Below are positions 1 through 9,333 of a stretch of 52,461 bases of DNA, piece by piece. The stretch comes from an uncultured Anaeromyxobacter sp. Its GTDB lineage: Bacteria; Myxococcota; Myxococcia; Myxococcales; Anaeromyxobacteraceae. The position numbers and the translations under genes were made by a program. Location: NCBI GenBank assembly GCA_903904005.1, contig CAIVAR010000058.1:1-52461 (forward strand), written 5' to 3'. How positions within the stretch are numbered: position 1 is the first letter of the stretch; every line of letters begins with the position of its first letter. The notes under the pieces are model-generated. The model was given only the letters and a program-made list of their open reading frames with translations, made no database searches and was not told the origin of the DNA.

Positions 1-368
1 GCGGGGAGCAGCAGATGCTCGCCATCAGCCGCGCGCTCATGGCGCGCCCCAAGCTCATGATGCTCGACGAGCCGTCCCTGGGCCTGGCCCCGCTGCTCGT
101 CGCCGAGATCTTCCGGATCATCAAGCGCATCAACGAGGAGCGGAAGACCACCATCCTGCTCGTCGAGCAGAACGCCAACCTGGCCCTCTCCATCGCCGAC
201 TACGGCTACATCATGGAGAACGGCCGGGTGGTCCTCGACGGCGACCCCGAGAAGCTCCGCTCCAACGAGGACGTGAAGGAGTTCTACCTGGGCGGCGGCG
301 GCGAGGGCGGCAAGAAGAGCTACAAGAACCTCAAGTTCTACAAGCGGCGCAAGCGCTGGCTTTCCTAG
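1..368 (+). CDS. Branched-chain amino-acid-type ABC transporter ATP-binding protein (LivF-like), 5' truncated
   Basis: This is the C-terminal part of an ABC ATPase whose start lies before the window; the frame begins at base 3. Visible in order are the end of the ABC signature (GEQQ), the Walker B segment [11 protein letters not shown] followed by APLL, and the LivF-style switch region [16 protein letters not shown]. The ATPase would drive uptake of branched-chain amino acids or a related carboxylate together with LivG/H/M-type partners that should lie upstream. The protein ends in an unusual basic tail rich in Lys, Arg and Tyr (about the last 20 residues, ending KRRKRWLS), beyond the usual LivF end at EFYLG. 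The CoA-ligase-like gene 78 bases downstream suggests that the imported substrate may be an acid to be activated; that is inference. Confidence 0.88.
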   Translation, partial: GEQQMLAISRALMARPKLMMLDEPSLGLAPLLVAEIFRIIKRINEERKTTILLVEQNANLALSIADYGYIMENGRVVLDGDPEKLRSNEDVKEFYLGGGGEGGKKSYKNLKFYKRRKRWLS

Positions 369-384
369 CAAGGCCTTCCCAGCA

Positions 385-404
385 GCGCCGGCTTCAGCCG
401 GCGC
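385..404. other. Perfect GC hairpin between the transporter and ligase genes
   Basis: GCGCCGGC, loop TTCA, GCCGGCGC: an 8-bp perfect stem starting 17 bases after the ABC ATPase stop. No T-tract follows, so it could be a weak terminator, an mRNA-stabilising stem or an attenuator between cotranscribed genes. The sequence shows only the structure. Confidence 0.45.
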
Positions 405-446
405 AAGAGCGGGCTCACGGAGCCGCAACACCCACGGAAAGTCCCC

Positions 447-1712
447 ATGCCCCTCCGCCCGTCCCGCATCCTCGATCCCGCCATCGAATCCCTCGCGCCG
501 GAGCAGCGCCGCCTCCAGCAGGGCGAGCGGCTTCGCCGCACCGTGGCCCACGCCTTCGCCCGCGCCCCCCGGGCCCGCCGCACGCTCACCGCCGCCGGCA
601 TCGACCCGGCCAGCGTCCACGGCCTCGACGACCTGCTGCGCATCCCGGTCACCCGCAAGGACTCCATCCCCGCCGCCCAGGCCGAGGAGCCGCCCTTCGC
701 GGGCCTCACCGCGGTCGAGCCGGGGCAGCTGGCCCGGATCTTCATGTCCGCGGGGCCCATCTACGACCCGCAGGGCGCCCACGAGGACTTCTGGCGCTTC
801 CGGCACGCGCTGGCCGCCGCCGGCTTCCGGGCCGGCGACGTGGCCCACAACTCCGCCTCCTACCACCTCACCCCGCTCGGCTTCATGCTCGACGCCGGGG
901 CCCGCGCGCTGGGCTGCGCGGTGATCCCCGCCGGCGTGGGGCAGGCCGAGCTTCAGGTGAAGGTGGCGGCCCACGTGAAGGCCACCGCCTACCTCGGCCT
1001 CCCCAGCTTCCTGCACGCGCTGCTCACCAAGGCGCGCGAGCTCGGGACGCCGCTGTCCTTCGAAACCGCCTGGGTCATCGCCGAGATGCTCCCCGAGACG
1101 CTGCGCACCGAGATCCAGGAGGGGTTCGGCGTGCGGGTCCTGCAGGGGTACGGCACCGCCGACCTGGGCTGCCTGGCCTACGAGTGCCCGGAGAAGGGGG
1201 GCTGGCACGTCCACCCCGAGGCCATCGTGGAGGTGCTCGACATCGAGACCGGCAAGCCGGCGGAGCCCGGCCAGCTCGGCGAGGTGGTGGGCACGCTCTT
1301 CGACGTGGCCTATCCGTTGCTCCGCTTCGGCACGGGCGACCTCTCCTCGCTCGGCCCCGAGGAGCGCTGCGCCTGCGGGCGCACCACGCCGAAGCTGCTC
1401 GGCATGCTCGGCCGGGTGGGGGACGGCGTGAAGGTGCGGGGGCTGTTCGTCCGCGCCGGGCAGATCGACGGGATCGTGAAGCGCTTCCCCGAGGTGACCG
1501 CCTGGCAGGCCGTGGTGACGCGGGAGAACCACCTCGACCGGCTCGAGTACGTGGTCGAGCTCTCCGCCCCCGACGCCGGCGGCGCCCTCGCCTCGCGCCT
1601 CGCCGAGGCGCTGCGCGAGGAGGTCAAGGTGAAGGGGGACGTCCGGGCCGCGCCGGCCGGTACCATCCCCCCCGGGGTGAAGCGAATCGACGACCGGCGG
1701 GTCTGGAAGTAA
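447..1712 (+). CDS. Phenylacetate-CoA ligase-like (PaaK family) adenylate-forming protein
   Basis: The 421-aa length fits PaaK-type ligases (about 430 aa), which activate aromatic or other carboxylic acids with ATP and CoA. Supporting motifs are QGYGTADLG (A5-like), TGDLSSL (A7), [14 protein letters not shown] (A8, residues about 328-341) and a terminal [10 protein letters not shown] segment with the A10-type Lys. Oddly, the Ser/Thr/Gly-rich P-loop of the family (SSGTTGxP) is missing; its place at residues about 99-110 reads [15 protein letters not shown] handling may therefore differ, or the protein may be a divergent or non-catalytic member. A GGAAAG sequence lies 5 bases before the ATG. 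It sits between a LivF-like ATPase and the aromatic biosynthesis operon, only 12 bases before aroH. Confidence 0.8.
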   Translation: MPLRPSRILDPAIESLAPEQRRLQQGERLRRTVAHAFARAPRARRTLTAAGIDPASVHGLDDLLRIPVTRKDSIPAAQAEEPPFAGLTAVEPGQLARIFMSAGPIYDPQGAHEDFWRFRHALAAAGFRAGDVAHNSASYHLTPLGFMLDAGARALGCAVIPAGVGQAELQVKVAAHVKATAYLGLPSFLHALLTKARELGTPLSFETAWVIAEMLPETLRTEIQEGFGVRVLQGYGTADLGCLAYECPEKGGWHVHPEAIVEVLDIETGKPAEPGQLGEVVGTLFDVAYPLLRFGTGDLSSLGPEERCACGRTTPKLLGMLGRVGDGVKVRGLFVRAGQIDGIVKRFPEVTAWQAVVTRENHLDRLEYVVELSAPDAGGALASRLAEALREEVKVKGDVRAAPAGTIPPGVKRIDDRRVWK

Positions 1713-1724
1713 GCTCTCCGGTCG

Positions 1725-2108
1725 ATGCGCGGCATCCGAGGCGCGACCCAGATCGAGGAGAACACCGTTCCGGCCATGGAAGAGGCCGTGGCGGAGCTCT
1801 GCGCGGCCCTCTGCGAGCGGAACGCCATCCGCCCGGAGGACATCGGCTGGGCCATCTTCACCGTGACCCACGACCTCGACGCCGACTTCCCGGCCCGCAC
1901 CGCGCGGATCCGCAACGGCTGGCACCAGGTTCCCATGATCTGCTCGCAGGAGATCCCGGTCCCGGGTTCCCTGCCGCGGGCCATCCGCGTGCTCCTCCAC
2001 GTGGAGACGCTCGACCGGCCGGTGCGCCACGTCTACCTGCGCGGCGCGCGGGCGCTCCGTCCCGACCTCGCCGACCCGGAGGCCCCGCCGAGGACCGGCG
2101 GGAGGTGA
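1725..2108 (+). CDS. aroH: Chorismate mutase, AroH type
   Basis: Monofunctional chorismate mutase of the small trimeric Bacillus AroH class (127 aa), converting chorismate to prephenate. The N-terminal MRGIRGAT motif carries Arg5, and the core [17 protein letters not shown] carries Glu76 and Arg88, matching B. subtilis Arg7, Glu78 and Arg90. [15 protein letters not shown] supplies Tyr104 and Arg112, matching Tyr108 and Arg116. It is the first gene of a block in which nearly every junction is a start/stop overlap. It lies 3 bases before tyrA, so its product feeds prephenate dehydrogenase directly. The last 14 residues (Pro/Gly/Arg rich) are a short extension. Confidence 0.95.
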   Translation: MRGIRGATQIEENTVPAMEEAVAELCAALCERNAIRPEDIGWAIFTVTHDLDADFPARTARIRNGWHQVPMICSQEIPVPGSLPRAIRVLLHVETLDRPVRHVYLRGARALRPDLADPEAPPRTGGR

Positions 2109-2111
2109 GCC

Positions 2112-2963
2112 ATGGCGACCGACGCCAGGCTGCCCCGCCGGGTGGGCATCGTGGGGCTCGGCCTCATGGGCGCCTCGCTGGCCCGCGGGATCAAGGCCGC
2201 CGATCCGTCCATCCACGTCGCCGCCGCCGAGACGAGCGCCGACGTCCGGGGGCGCGCCCTCGCCGACGGGGTCGTCGACACGGTGCACGAGGGGCCGGGG
2301 GCCTGGCTCTCCGACCGGGAACTGGTCGTGCTCTGCACCCCGGTGGCCGCCATCGAGGCGCTCCTCGGGCCGGTGTCCCGGGCCATGCCGGACGGGGCGG
2401 TGCTCACCGACGTCGGCGGCGCCAAGGAGCGGGTGGTGGAGGTGGCGCGCCGGGAGGGGGACCCGCGCGTCTCCTTCGTGGGCGCACACCCCATGTTCGG
2501 CGGGCGCGGCGGCTACGACGGGGCGAAGGCCGACCGGTGGACCGGCGGAACGGTGGCGGTCTGCGTGGACGGCGTTCCCGCCGGCGCGGTGGCGCGGGTG
2601 TCGGCCCTGCACGAGGCGCTCGGCGCCCGCGTCGCGACCTGTACCGCCGCGGAGCACGATGCCGCCGTGGCGCTGGTGTCGCACCTTCCGTACCTGCTCG
2701 CCGGTGCCCTCTCGCTCGCCGCGAAGGAGGCCGGGCCGCTCGCCGGCGCGCTGGCCGGGCCGGGGATGAACGACATGACCCGGCTGGCCGGCTTCGCCTT
2801 CGACATCCAGGGGGAGGTGGCGCGGCGCAACGCCCACGTCCCGGAGGCGGCCCGGCTGCTCGAGCGCCACCTGTCCCGGATCCTGGCCGCCATCGCCGAC
2901 TCTCCTGGCGCGGCCCGCCAGGTCCTCGAGGAGGCCCGCGCGGCCCGGGGAGCGCTCTTTTGA
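2112..2963 (+). CDS. tyrA: Prephenate dehydrogenase
   Basis: Monofunctional 283-aa prephenate dehydrogenase, which oxidatively decarboxylates prephenate to 4-hydroxyphenylpyruvate on the tyrosine branch. The NAD-binding Rossmann motif [12 protein letters not shown] is at residues about 12-23, followed by the family motifs [19 protein letters not shown] and [11 protein letters not shown], which carry the conserved active-site histidines. There is no ACT domain and no fused chorismate mutase, consistent with the separate aroH just upstream. A ribosome-binding-like GGGAGGTGAGCC precedes the ATG. The stop codon is shared with the TTG start of aroA. Confidence 0.95.
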   Translation: MATDARLPRRVGIVGLGLMGASLARGIKAADPSIHVAAAETSADVRGRALADGVVDTVHEGPGAWLSDRELVVLCTPVAAIEALLGPVSRAMPDGAVLTDVGGAKERVVEVARREGDPRVSFVGAHPMFGGRGGYDGAKADRWTGGTVAVCVDGVPAGAVARVSALHEALGARVATCTAAEHDAAVALVSHLPYLLAGALSLAAKEAGPLAGALAGPGMNDMTRLAGFAFDIQGEVARRNAHVPEAARLLERHLSRILAAIADSPGAARQVLEEARAARGALF

Positions 2964-4249
2964 AGGGGCCCGTCACCTGCCGCCGCCGGGGCCCGCTCCG
3001 GGGAGACTTCGAGGTGCCCGGCGACAAGTCGGTCTCCCACCGGTCGCTGCTCTTCGCGGCGCTGGCCCGGGGCGAGACCCGCGTGCGCGGCCTGCTCCGC
3101 GCCGAGGACGTGCACTCCACCTGGAAGGCGGTGGAGCGGCTGGGGGCCCGGGTGCGGGAGGAGGGGAGCGAGGTGGTGGTGACGCCGCCCCCGGTCCTCG
3201 CCGAACCCGACGACGTGATCGACTGCGGCAACTCCGGGACGAGCCTGCGGCTGCTGGCCGGCGTGCTCGCCGGCGTTCCGGGGCTCTCGGTGCTGACCGG
3301 CGACGCCTCGCTGCGGCGCCGTCCGGTGCGGCGGGTGGTCGAGCCGCTCCGCGCCATGGGCGGGGTGCTCGAGGCCCGCGACGGCGACCGGCTCCCGCCG
3401 CTCGTCATCCGGGGGCGGAAGCTCCGGGGCACCCGCCACGTGCTCGCCGTGGCGAGCGCGCAGGTGAAGTCGGCCATCCTCCTCGCCGGCCTCGCCGCCG
3501 ACGGGGAGACGGTGGTGGAGGAGCCGGCCCAGTCCCGCGACCACACCGAGCGGATGCTCCGGCGCATGGGGGCCGACCTCTCGGTCGACGGGCTCCGCGT
3601 CTCGATCCGCCCCTCCACCCTCACCGGCGGCGAGGTGGACGTCCCGGGCGACATCTCCTCGGCGGCCTTCTTCCTCTGCGGCGCCGCCGCGCTCCCAGGC
3701 TCGCGGGTCACGGCGCGCGGGCTCGGCACCAACCCCACCCGCACCGGCCTCCTCGACGTCCTGCGCGCCATGGGCGCGGGCGTGGAGGTGGCGAACGAGC
3801 GGGAGAGCGCCGGCGAGCCGCGCGCCGACGTCACCGTCCGGGGCGGACCGCTGGTGGCCACCACCATCGAGGGAGCGCTCGTCCCGCGCCTCATCGACGA
3901 GCTCCCGGTCCTCATGGTCCTCGCCACCCAGGCGCGTGGCCGCACCCTGATCCGCGACGCCCGGGAACTCCGGGTGAAGGAGTCGGACCGGCTTGCGGGG
4001 ATGGGGGAGGCGCTCGCCGCCGCCGGGGCCCGCATCGAGCTCTTCGACGACGGCTGCGCCATCGAGGGGCCGACGCCGCTGCGGGGCGTGTCGGTGCGCA
4101 CCCGCATGGATCACCGCGTGGCCATGAGCATGGCCATCGCCCAGCTCCTCGCCGGCGGCGACGAGGTGGTGCTCGACGACGTCGCCTGCGTCGACACCAG
4201 CTTCCCCTCCTTCTTCTCGATCCTCGATCGCCTCTCGGAGGGCGCATGA
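2960..4249 (+). CDS. aroA: 3-phosphoshikimate 1-carboxyvinyltransferase (EPSP synthase), class II-like
   Basis: The 429-aa length matches EPSP synthases, which join shikimate-3-phosphate and PEP. I place the start at TTG 2960, overlapping the tyrA stop (TTGA), because the conserved N-terminus ([12 protein letters not shown]) begins 18 residues later and a longer start would run back through tyrA. Catalytic landmarks include NSGTSLRL (91-98), LIDELPVL (Asp313) and LRVKESDR (Lys340, Glu341). All four motifs used to define glyphosate-tolerant class II enzymes are readable: GDKS (21-24), SAQVK (166-170), RDHTE (193-197) and NPTR (258-261). aroE overlaps the 3' end by ATGA. Confidence 0.96.
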   Translation: MKGPVTCRRRGPLRGDFEVPGDKSVSHRSLLFAALARGETRVRGLLRAEDVHSTWKAVERLGARVREEGSEVVVTPPPVLAEPDDVIDCGNSGTSLRLLAGVLAGVPGLSVLTGDASLRRRPVRRVVEPLRAMGGVLEARDGDRLPPLVIRGRKLRGTRHVLAVASAQVKSAILLAGLAADGETVVEEPAQSRDHTERMLRRMGADLSVDGLRVSIRPSTLTGGEVDVPGDISSAAFFLCGAAALPGSRVTARGLGTNPTRTGLLDVLRAMGAGVEVANERESAGEPRADVTVRGGPLVATTIEGALVPRLIDELPVLMVLATQARGRTLIRDARELRVKESDRLAGMGEALAAAGARIELFDDGCAIEGPTPLRGVSVRTRMDHRVAMSMAIAQLLAGGDEVVLDDVACVDTSFPSFFSILDRLSEGA

Positions 4250-5085
4250 TCTCGGGGCGCAGCACCGTCTTCGCCGTCATCGGCTCTCCGGTCGACCACA
4301 GCCTCTCCCCGGCCATGCACAACGCGGCCTTCGCCGCCATCGGCTTCGACGGCGCCTACGTGGCGCTGCCGGTCGCACCCGACGAGCTCGAGGCAGCCGT
4401 CCGCGGCGCTCGCGCGCTCGGCCTCGGGGGGATGAACGTCACCGTCCCGCACAAGGAGGCGGTGGTTCCCCTCTGCGCAGCCCTCGACGACGTCGCGGCG
4501 CAGGTGGGGGCGGTCAACGTGCTGGCCCGCCACGCCCGGGGCTGGGCCGGCTTCAACACCGATGCGCCCGCGGTGCGGGGGCTGCTCACCGACGCCGGCA
4601 TCGGCCCGCGCTCCCGGGCGCTCGTGCTGGGCGCGGGGGGCGCCGCCCGCGCCGCCGTCTGGGGGCTCGTGGCCATGGGGGCGAACGTGCGGATCTCGGC
4701 CCGGCGTGCCGGTGCCGCCGAGGACCTGGCCCGCGACATGACACGGACGCTCGAGTTGCCCGAGGGAGCCATCCGGACGGTGGACTGGGAGGCGGTCGCG
4801 CCGGAGTCCATCCAGTCCGACGCCATCGTGAACGCCACCACGGTGGGGCTGGGGAGCCATTCCGGCGAGCTCCCGGCGCTGGCCTGGAAGACCGGCCAGG
4901 TGGCGCTCGACTTCGTCTACGGCGAGACCGCCTTCGCCCGCTCGGCCCGGGGCAACGGCGCGCGGCTGGTGACGGGCGAGCAGGTGCTGGTGCGCCAGGG
5001 GGCGCTCGCCTTCAAGATCTGGCTCGGCCGCTCCGCGCCCGAGGACGTGATGGCGAGGGCCATCGAGCGGCACGGGGGGCGTTGA
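4246..5085 (+). CDS. aroE: Shikimate dehydrogenase
   Basis: A 279-aa NADP-dependent enzyme reducing 3-dehydroshikimate to shikimate. The substrate site is seen as [14 protein letters not shown] (13-26), NVTVPHKE with catalytic Lys70, and GFNTDAP with Asp106. The Rossmann glycine-rich motif LGAGGAARA is at about 127-135, and NATTVGL lies near 200. The ATG overlaps the aroA stop as ATGA, indicating translational coupling. Its position does not follow pathway order, but all neighbours belong to the same pathway. Confidence 0.96.
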   Translation: MISGRSTVFAVIGSPVDHSLSPAMHNAAFAAIGFDGAYVALPVAPDELEAAVRGARALGLGGMNVTVPHKEAVVPLCAALDDVAAQVGAVNVLARHARGWAGFNTDAPAVRGLLTDAGIGPRSRALVLGAGGAARAAVWGLVAMGANVRISARRAGAAEDLARDMTRTLELPEGAIRTVDWEAVAPESIQSDAIVNATTVGLGSHSGELPALAWKTGQVALDFVYGETAFARSARGNGARLVTGEQVLVRQGALAFKIWLGRSAPEDVMARAIERHGGR

Positions 5086-5087
5086 CC

Positions 5088-6233
5088 ATGGCGATCCGTT
5101 ATCTCACTGCTGGTGAATCCCACGGCCCGGGGCTCTGCGCCATCGCCGAGGGCTTCCCGGCCGGGCTCTCCCTCGACCTGGCCCGGGTCGACGCCGAGCT
5201 GGCCCGGCGCCAGAAGGGCTACGGCCGCGGCGGGCGGATGCAGATCGAGACCGATCGCGCCGAGTTCCTCTCCGGGATCCGCGGCGGCGTGACGCTCGGT
5301 ACCCCCATCGCGCTGGTGGTCTGGAACAAGGACCACGAGAACTGGAAGGAGCTCATGTCCCCGGCGGCGCGCGGCGGCCCGCGCTTCACCCGTCCCCGCC
5401 CGGGCCACGCCGACCTCCCCGGCGTGCAGAAGTACGGGTTCGACGACGCCCGCGACGCGCTCGAGCGGGCCAGCGCCCGGTCCACGGCCGCCACCGTCGC
5501 GCTGGGGGCGCTCGCCCGGCAACTCCTCGGCCGGTTCGGGATCGAGGTCTGCTCCCGGGTCACCGCCATCGGCGAGCGCTCGGTGCGCTGCGACGACGCG
5601 CCCTCGGCCGAGGAGCGGACCGCCATCGAGGCCTCCGACGTCCGCACCGCCGACCCGGCGCTCGCCGCGCAGTGGCGCGCCATCGTCGACCGGGAGAAGG
5701 CGCGGGGCGGCTCCATCGGCGGCGCCTTCGAGGTCTGGGCCACGGGGCTCCCGCCCGGCCTCGGGACCTACGCCCACCCCGACCGGCGGCTCGACGGGCG
5801 GCTCGCCGGCGCGCTCTGCGCAATCCCCGCCATCCGCGCCGTCGAGATCGGCGAGGGGACCCGGGTCGACCTGCCGGGTGATCGCTTCCACGACGCCATC
5901 CAGCACTCGGCGGAGCGGGGCTACCACCGCGCCACCAACCGGGCCGGGGGCATCGAGGGCGGGATGACCAACGGCGAGCCGGTCTGCGTGCGTGCCTTCA
6001 TGAAGCCCATCCCCACCATGACCACCCCGCTCGGCACCGTCGACATCGACACCCACGAGCCGGCCATGGCCCGCTACGAGCGCAGCGACGTCTGCGCCGT
6101 GCCGGCCGCCTCGGTGGTGGGCGAGGCCGTGGTCTGCTGGGAGCTCGCCGCCGTCTTCCTGGAGAAGTTCGGGGGCGACGCGGTGGTCGACATCGAGAAG
6201 GCGGTCACGGCCTATGCCGCTCGGATCTGCTGA
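5088..6233 (+). CDS. aroC: Chorismate synthase
   Basis: FMN-dependent chorismate synthase converting EPSP to chorismate. I chose ATG 5088 (381 aa), because the family normally begins a few residues before [11 protein letters not shown]; an in-frame TTG at 5082 overlaps the aroE stop and is the alternative. Signatures are [13 protein letters not shown], the basic loop [12 protein letters not shown] and, near the C-terminus, [13 protein letters not shown]. The 3' end overlaps the aroK start by 20 bases. Confidence 0.96.
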   Translation: MAIRYLTAGESHGPGLCAIAEGFPAGLSLDLARVDAELARRQKGYGRGGRMQIETDRAEFLSGIRGGVTLGTPIALVVWNKDHENWKELMSPAARGGPRFTRPRPGHADLPGVQKYGFDDARDALERASARSTAATVALGALARQLLGRFGIEVCSRVTAIGERSVRCDDAPSAEERTAIEASDVRTADPALAAQWRAIVDREKARGGSIGGAFEVWATGLPPGLGTYAHPDRRLDGRLAGALCAIPAIRAVEIGEGTRVDLPGDRFHDAIQHSAERGYHRATNRAGGIEGGMTNGEPVCVRAFMKPIPTMTTPLGTVDIDTHEPAMARYERSDVCAVPAASVVGEAVVCWELAAVFLEKFGGDAVVDIEKAVTAYAARIC

Positions 6234-6714
6234 GACCGTCTCGCTCGCCGGGATGATGGGCTCGGGCAAGTCGACCGTGGCCCGGGAGCTGGCCCGGCTC
6301 CTGGGGCGGCGCTTCGTCGACACCGACGCCGAGGTGGAGCGGCTGGCCCGGCGCCCGGTGGCCGCCATCTTCTCCGAGCGGGGCGAGGCGGCCTTCCGCG
6401 CGCTGGAGCGGCAGGTGGTGTGCGCCCTCTCCGGTCCGCTCGTGGTCGCGCTGGGCGGCGGGGCCTTCTGCGACCCGGGCAACGCCGGGCACCTGCTCCA
6501 CGTCGGCCGCGTGATCTTCCTCGACGTCTCCGCCGGCGAGGCGTCGCGGCGCCTGGGCGACGGGGGTGGCCGCCCGCTGGTCCGCCAGTGGGATGCCCTG
6601 CTCCGCGCCCGGCTCCCCCTCTACCGGCGCGCCACGCTCACCGTCGCCGTCGACGGGTCCTCGTCCGACGCCGTGGCCCGGCGGCTGGCGGGGCTGCTGG
6701 GGGCGGCCCCGTGA
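6214..6714 (+). CDS. aroK: Shikimate kinase
   Basis: A 166-aa kinase phosphorylating shikimate at the 3-hydroxyl with ATP. Visible features are the P-loop GMMGSGKS (13-20), the shikimate-binding DTD (36-38), FRALE (Arg62) and the GGG triplet (81-83). The lid region contains RPLVR. The start lies inside the aroC 3' end, and the stop is shared with the GTG of aroB, so translation is probably coupled on both sides. Confidence 0.95.
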   Translation: MPLGSAETVSLAGMMGSGKSTVARELARLLGRRFVDTDAEVERLARRPVAAIFSERGEAAFRALERQVVCALSGPLVVALGGGAFCDPGNAGHLLHVGRVIFLDVSAGEASRRLGDGGGRPLVRQWDALLRARLPLYRRATLTVAVDGSSSDAVARRLAGLLGAAP

Positions 6715-7787
6715 GCACGGAGCTCGAGGCCCGGCAGCAGGGGCACGCCTACCCGGTCCGGGTCGGCCCGGCCGCGCGGGGGATCGCCCAGTTCACCCAG
6801 GGTCACGAAGGGATCGCGCTGGTCACCTGCGCCCGCGTGCTCGCCACCCCCTTCGGCGCGGGAATCGCAGCGGCGCTGGCCCGGGAGGCCCCCCTCGCCG
6901 CCACGGTGGTCCTGCCCGACGGGGAGCGCGGCAAGACGCTGGCCGTGCTGGAGCGCTCGGCCACCCGGTTGCTCCGGGCCGGGCTGACCCGGCGCAGCCT
7001 GGTGGTGGGGATGGGGGGCGGGGCGGTCACCGACGCGGCCGGCTTCCTCTCCGCCGTCTTCATGCGGGGCATCGACTGGCTCGCCGTCCCGACCACCGTC
7101 CTCGGCATGGTCGACGCCGCGCTGGGGGGGAAGACCGCGGTGAACCTGCCGCTCGCCAAGAACGCGGTGGGCGCCTTCCACCCGCCGGTGGGCGTGCTCT
7201 CCGACCCGGCCGCGCTCGCCACCCTTCCGCCGCGGGAGTTCCGCAGCGGCCTGGGAGAGGTGCTCAAGTATGGGTTCCTGCGTCCGGAACTGCTCCCGGG
7301 GCTCGCCGCCGAGGCGCGCGCCGGGCGCGCCGGCGAGCGGACCCTCGCGGCCTGCGCCCGGGTGAAGCTGGAGGTGGTGGAGCGGGATCCGCGGGAGAAG
7401 GGCGAGCGGAAGCTCCTCAACCTGGGGCACACCTTCGGCCACGGCGTGGAGGCGGCCGGGGGGTTCCGGAGGTGGACCCACGGGGAGTCGGTGGCCATCG
7501 GGATGGCGTTCGCGTTCCGGCTGGCGCGGGTGATGGGGCGGGTGGGGGAGGAGGAGGTGGAGAGGGTCGAGGACGTGATCCGGGGGGCGGGGCTGCCCGT
7601 GGGCATTCCGCCCGCCGCTGCGCGGCGTGCGGGGGCTTTGATGACCCACGACAAGAAGCGGTCGGCGGCCGGGCTCCTCTGGGTGCTGCCGATTCGCCGG
7701 GCCCGCGGCTGGGCGGTAGAGTGGGACGTCGTCGCCGATCCGGCTGCCGTCCGGGAGGCGGCGCGGGAGATCGGGAGACCGGGATGA
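6711..7787 (+). CDS. aroB: 3-dehydroquinate synthase
   Basis: A 358-aa NAD- and metal-dependent enzyme cyclising DAHP to 3-dehydroquinate. The GTG at 6711 overlaps the aroK stop (GTGA) and gives the normal family length. Motifs: GMGGGAVTDAAGFLSA, VPTTVLGMVDAALGGKTAVN, GLGEVLKYG (catalytic Lys), and the metal ligands in GHTFGHGVEA and THGESVAIGM. The usual GGGVIGDLAGF appears as GGGAVTDAAGF, a conservative variation. aroQ follows with an ATGA overlap. Confidence 0.95.
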   Translation: MSTELEARQQGHAYPVRVGPAARGIAQFTQGHEGIALVTCARVLATPFGAGIAAALAREAPLAATVVLPDGERGKTLAVLERSATRLLRAGLTRRSLVVGMGGGAVTDAAGFLSAVFMRGIDWLAVPTTVLGMVDAALGGKTAVNLPLAKNAVGAFHPPVGVLSDPAALATLPPREFRSGLGEVLKYGFLRPELLPGLAAEARAGRAGERTLAACARVKLEVVERDPREKGERKLLNLGHTFGHGVEAAGGFRRWTHGESVAIGMAFAFRLARVMGRVGEEEVERVEDVIRGAGLPVGIPPAAARRAGALMTHDKKRSAAGLLWVLPIRRARGWAVEWDVVADPAAVREAAREIGRPG

Positions 7788-8320
7788 TCCTGCTCGTGAA
7801 CGGACCGAACCTGAACCTGCTCGGGGAGCGGGAGCCGGAGGTCTACGGCTCCACCACCCTCCGGGACGTAGAGCGGATGGTCTCGGAGGCGTGCGCGGCC
7901 TACGGGCACGAGGTGAAGGCCTTCCAGTCGAACCACGAGGGCGCCCTCATCGACTTCATCCAGGAGCACCGCAAGGACGCGCGCGGGCTCATCGTGAACC
8001 CGGGCGCCTTCACCCACACGAGCTACGCGCTGCACGACTGCCTGAAGTCGATCTCCTTCCCGGTGGTCGAGATCCACATCTCGAACGTCCACGCGCGCGA
8101 GGAGTGGCGCCGGCAGGACCTCATCGCCCCGGCCACCCGCGGGCAGATCGTCGGGCTCGGGCCGGCCGGCTACTACTACGCGGCGGTCTGGCTCTGCAGC
8201 CAGGTGACCGACCCGGCCCTCGGCGAGTACGACGCCGACGCCGAGCCGGTCGAGGTGTCGCCGGACGACGTGAAGGTCGACGACCCGCCGCCCCTCATCG
8301 GCGGCGACTACGAGGGGTAG
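7784..8320 (+). CDS. aroQ: 3-dehydroquinate dehydratase, type II
   Basis: Type II dehydroquinase making 3-dehydroshikimate. The ATG at 7784 overlaps the aroB stop. Family motifs: LLVNGPNLNLLGEREPEVYG with the catalytic Tyr, SNHEGALID, NPGAFTHTSYALHD and the His segment VEIHISNVHAREEWR. At 178 aa it is about 30 residues longer than a typical AroQ (about 145-150). The excess is an acidic tail rich in Asp, Glu and Pro, ending GGDYEG, whose role is unknown. It is the last pathway gene; a glycosyltransferase starts 8 bases later. Confidence 0.95.
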   Translation: MILLVNGPNLNLLGEREPEVYGSTTLRDVERMVSEACAAYGHEVKAFQSNHEGALIDFIQEHRKDARGLIVNPGAFTHTSYALHDCLKSISFPVVEIHISNVHAREEWRRQDLIAPATRGQIVGLGPAGYYYAAVWLCSQVTDPALGEYDADAEPVEVSPDDVKVDDPPPLIGGDYEG

Positions 8321-8328
8321 CGCCCCCC

Positions 8329-9333
8329 GTGCCCCGCGTGGCCGTCCTCATGCCGGCCCGCGACGCCGCGGGAACCGTGCGCGCGGCCGTCCTCTCCATC
8401 CTCCGCCAGGACTTCCGCGATCTCTCGCTCGTGGCCGTGGACGACGGCTCGCGGGACGGCACCGGCGCGATCCTCGCCGCGCTCGCCGCGCGCGACCGGC
8501 GCGTCGTCCTGGTGCCCGGGAGCGGGGAGGGGATCGCCGGCGCGCTGAACCGGGGGCTCGCCCGCTGCGACGCCGAGGTGGTGGTGCGGATGGACGCCGA
8601 CGACGTCGCCCACCCGCGCCGCGTCGGGCGTCAACTCGAGGCGCTCGACGCCGACAGGGCCCTCGCCGCGGTGGGTTCCCGCGTCCGGCTCTTCCCGCGC
8701 ATGGAGGTGGCGGGAGGGATGGCCCGCTACGCCGCCTGGCTGAACGGGCTCGTCACGCCCGGGCTCGTGGCCCGCGACCTGCTCGTGGAGTCGCCGCTCG
8801 TCCACCCGGCCTCGGCCATCCGGCGCGCCGTGCTCGAGGAGGCCCGCGGCTGGCGCGACGGCGACTTCCCGGAGGACTACGACCTGTGGCTGCGCCTCTC
8901 CGCCGCCGGCCACCGGCTCGGGAACGTCCCCGAGGTCCTGCTCGACTGGCGCGAGTCGGCCGGGCGCCTCACCCGGACCGACGGCCGGTACGCCCTCTCC
9001 CGCCACGTGGCGCTCAAGGCGGCATGGCTCGCCGCCGGGCCGCTCGCCGACCGGCGCGAGGTGGTGCTCTGGGGCGCCGGGGAGACCGGCCGGGCCTTCG
9101 CCCGCGCGCTGGCGCCGCACGGCGTCTCGGTGGCCCTGTTCCTCGAGGTCGATCCGAAGAAGATCGGGCGCCAGGTGCTCGGCGTGCCGGTGGTCTCCTT
9201 CGCGGAGGCCGGGCGGGCCCGCGGGCTGCCGCTCCTCGTCGCCGTGGGCGCTGCGGGGGCGCGCGACCTCATCCGCGCCGAGCTCGGACGCCGGGGCTTC
9301 GAGGAGGTCCGGGACTACCGCTGCGTGGCCTGA
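8329..9333 (+). CDS. GT2 glycosyltransferase with C-terminal Rossmann-type domain
   Basis: A 334-aa protein starting at GTG 8329, where the GT-A fold begins at once (VPRVAVLMPARDAAGTV). Nucleotide-sugar binding features are VAVDDGSRDGT and the metal-binding RMDADDVAHP; PEDYDLWLRLS (about residues 183-193) is typical of GT2 acceptor regions. From about residue 243 a second domain begins, VVLWGAGETGRAFARAL, a GxGxxG Rossmann motif like those of PglD-type sugar acyltransferase N-domains or nucleotide-sugar enzymes. The substrate cannot be read. Its last 19 bases overlap the convergent kinase gene. The gap from aroQ is 8 bases, so cotranscription with the aromatic operon is likely although the function is unrelated. 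Confidence 0.82.
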   Translation: MPRVAVLMPARDAAGTVRAAVLSILRQDFRDLSLVAVDDGSRDGTGAILAALAARDRRVVLVPGSGEGIAGALNRGLARCDAEVVVRMDADDVAHPRRVGRQLEALDADRALAAVGSRVRLFPRMEVAGGMARYAAWLNGLVTPGLVARDLLVESPLVHPASAIRRAVLEEARGWRDGDFPEDYDLWLRLSAAGHRLGNVPEVLLDWRESAGRLTRTDGRYALSRHVALKAAWLAAGPLADRREVVLWGAGETGRAFARALAPHGVSVALFLEVDPKKIGRQVLGVPVVSFAEAGRARGLPLLVAVGAAGARDLIRAELGRRGFEEVRDYRCVA

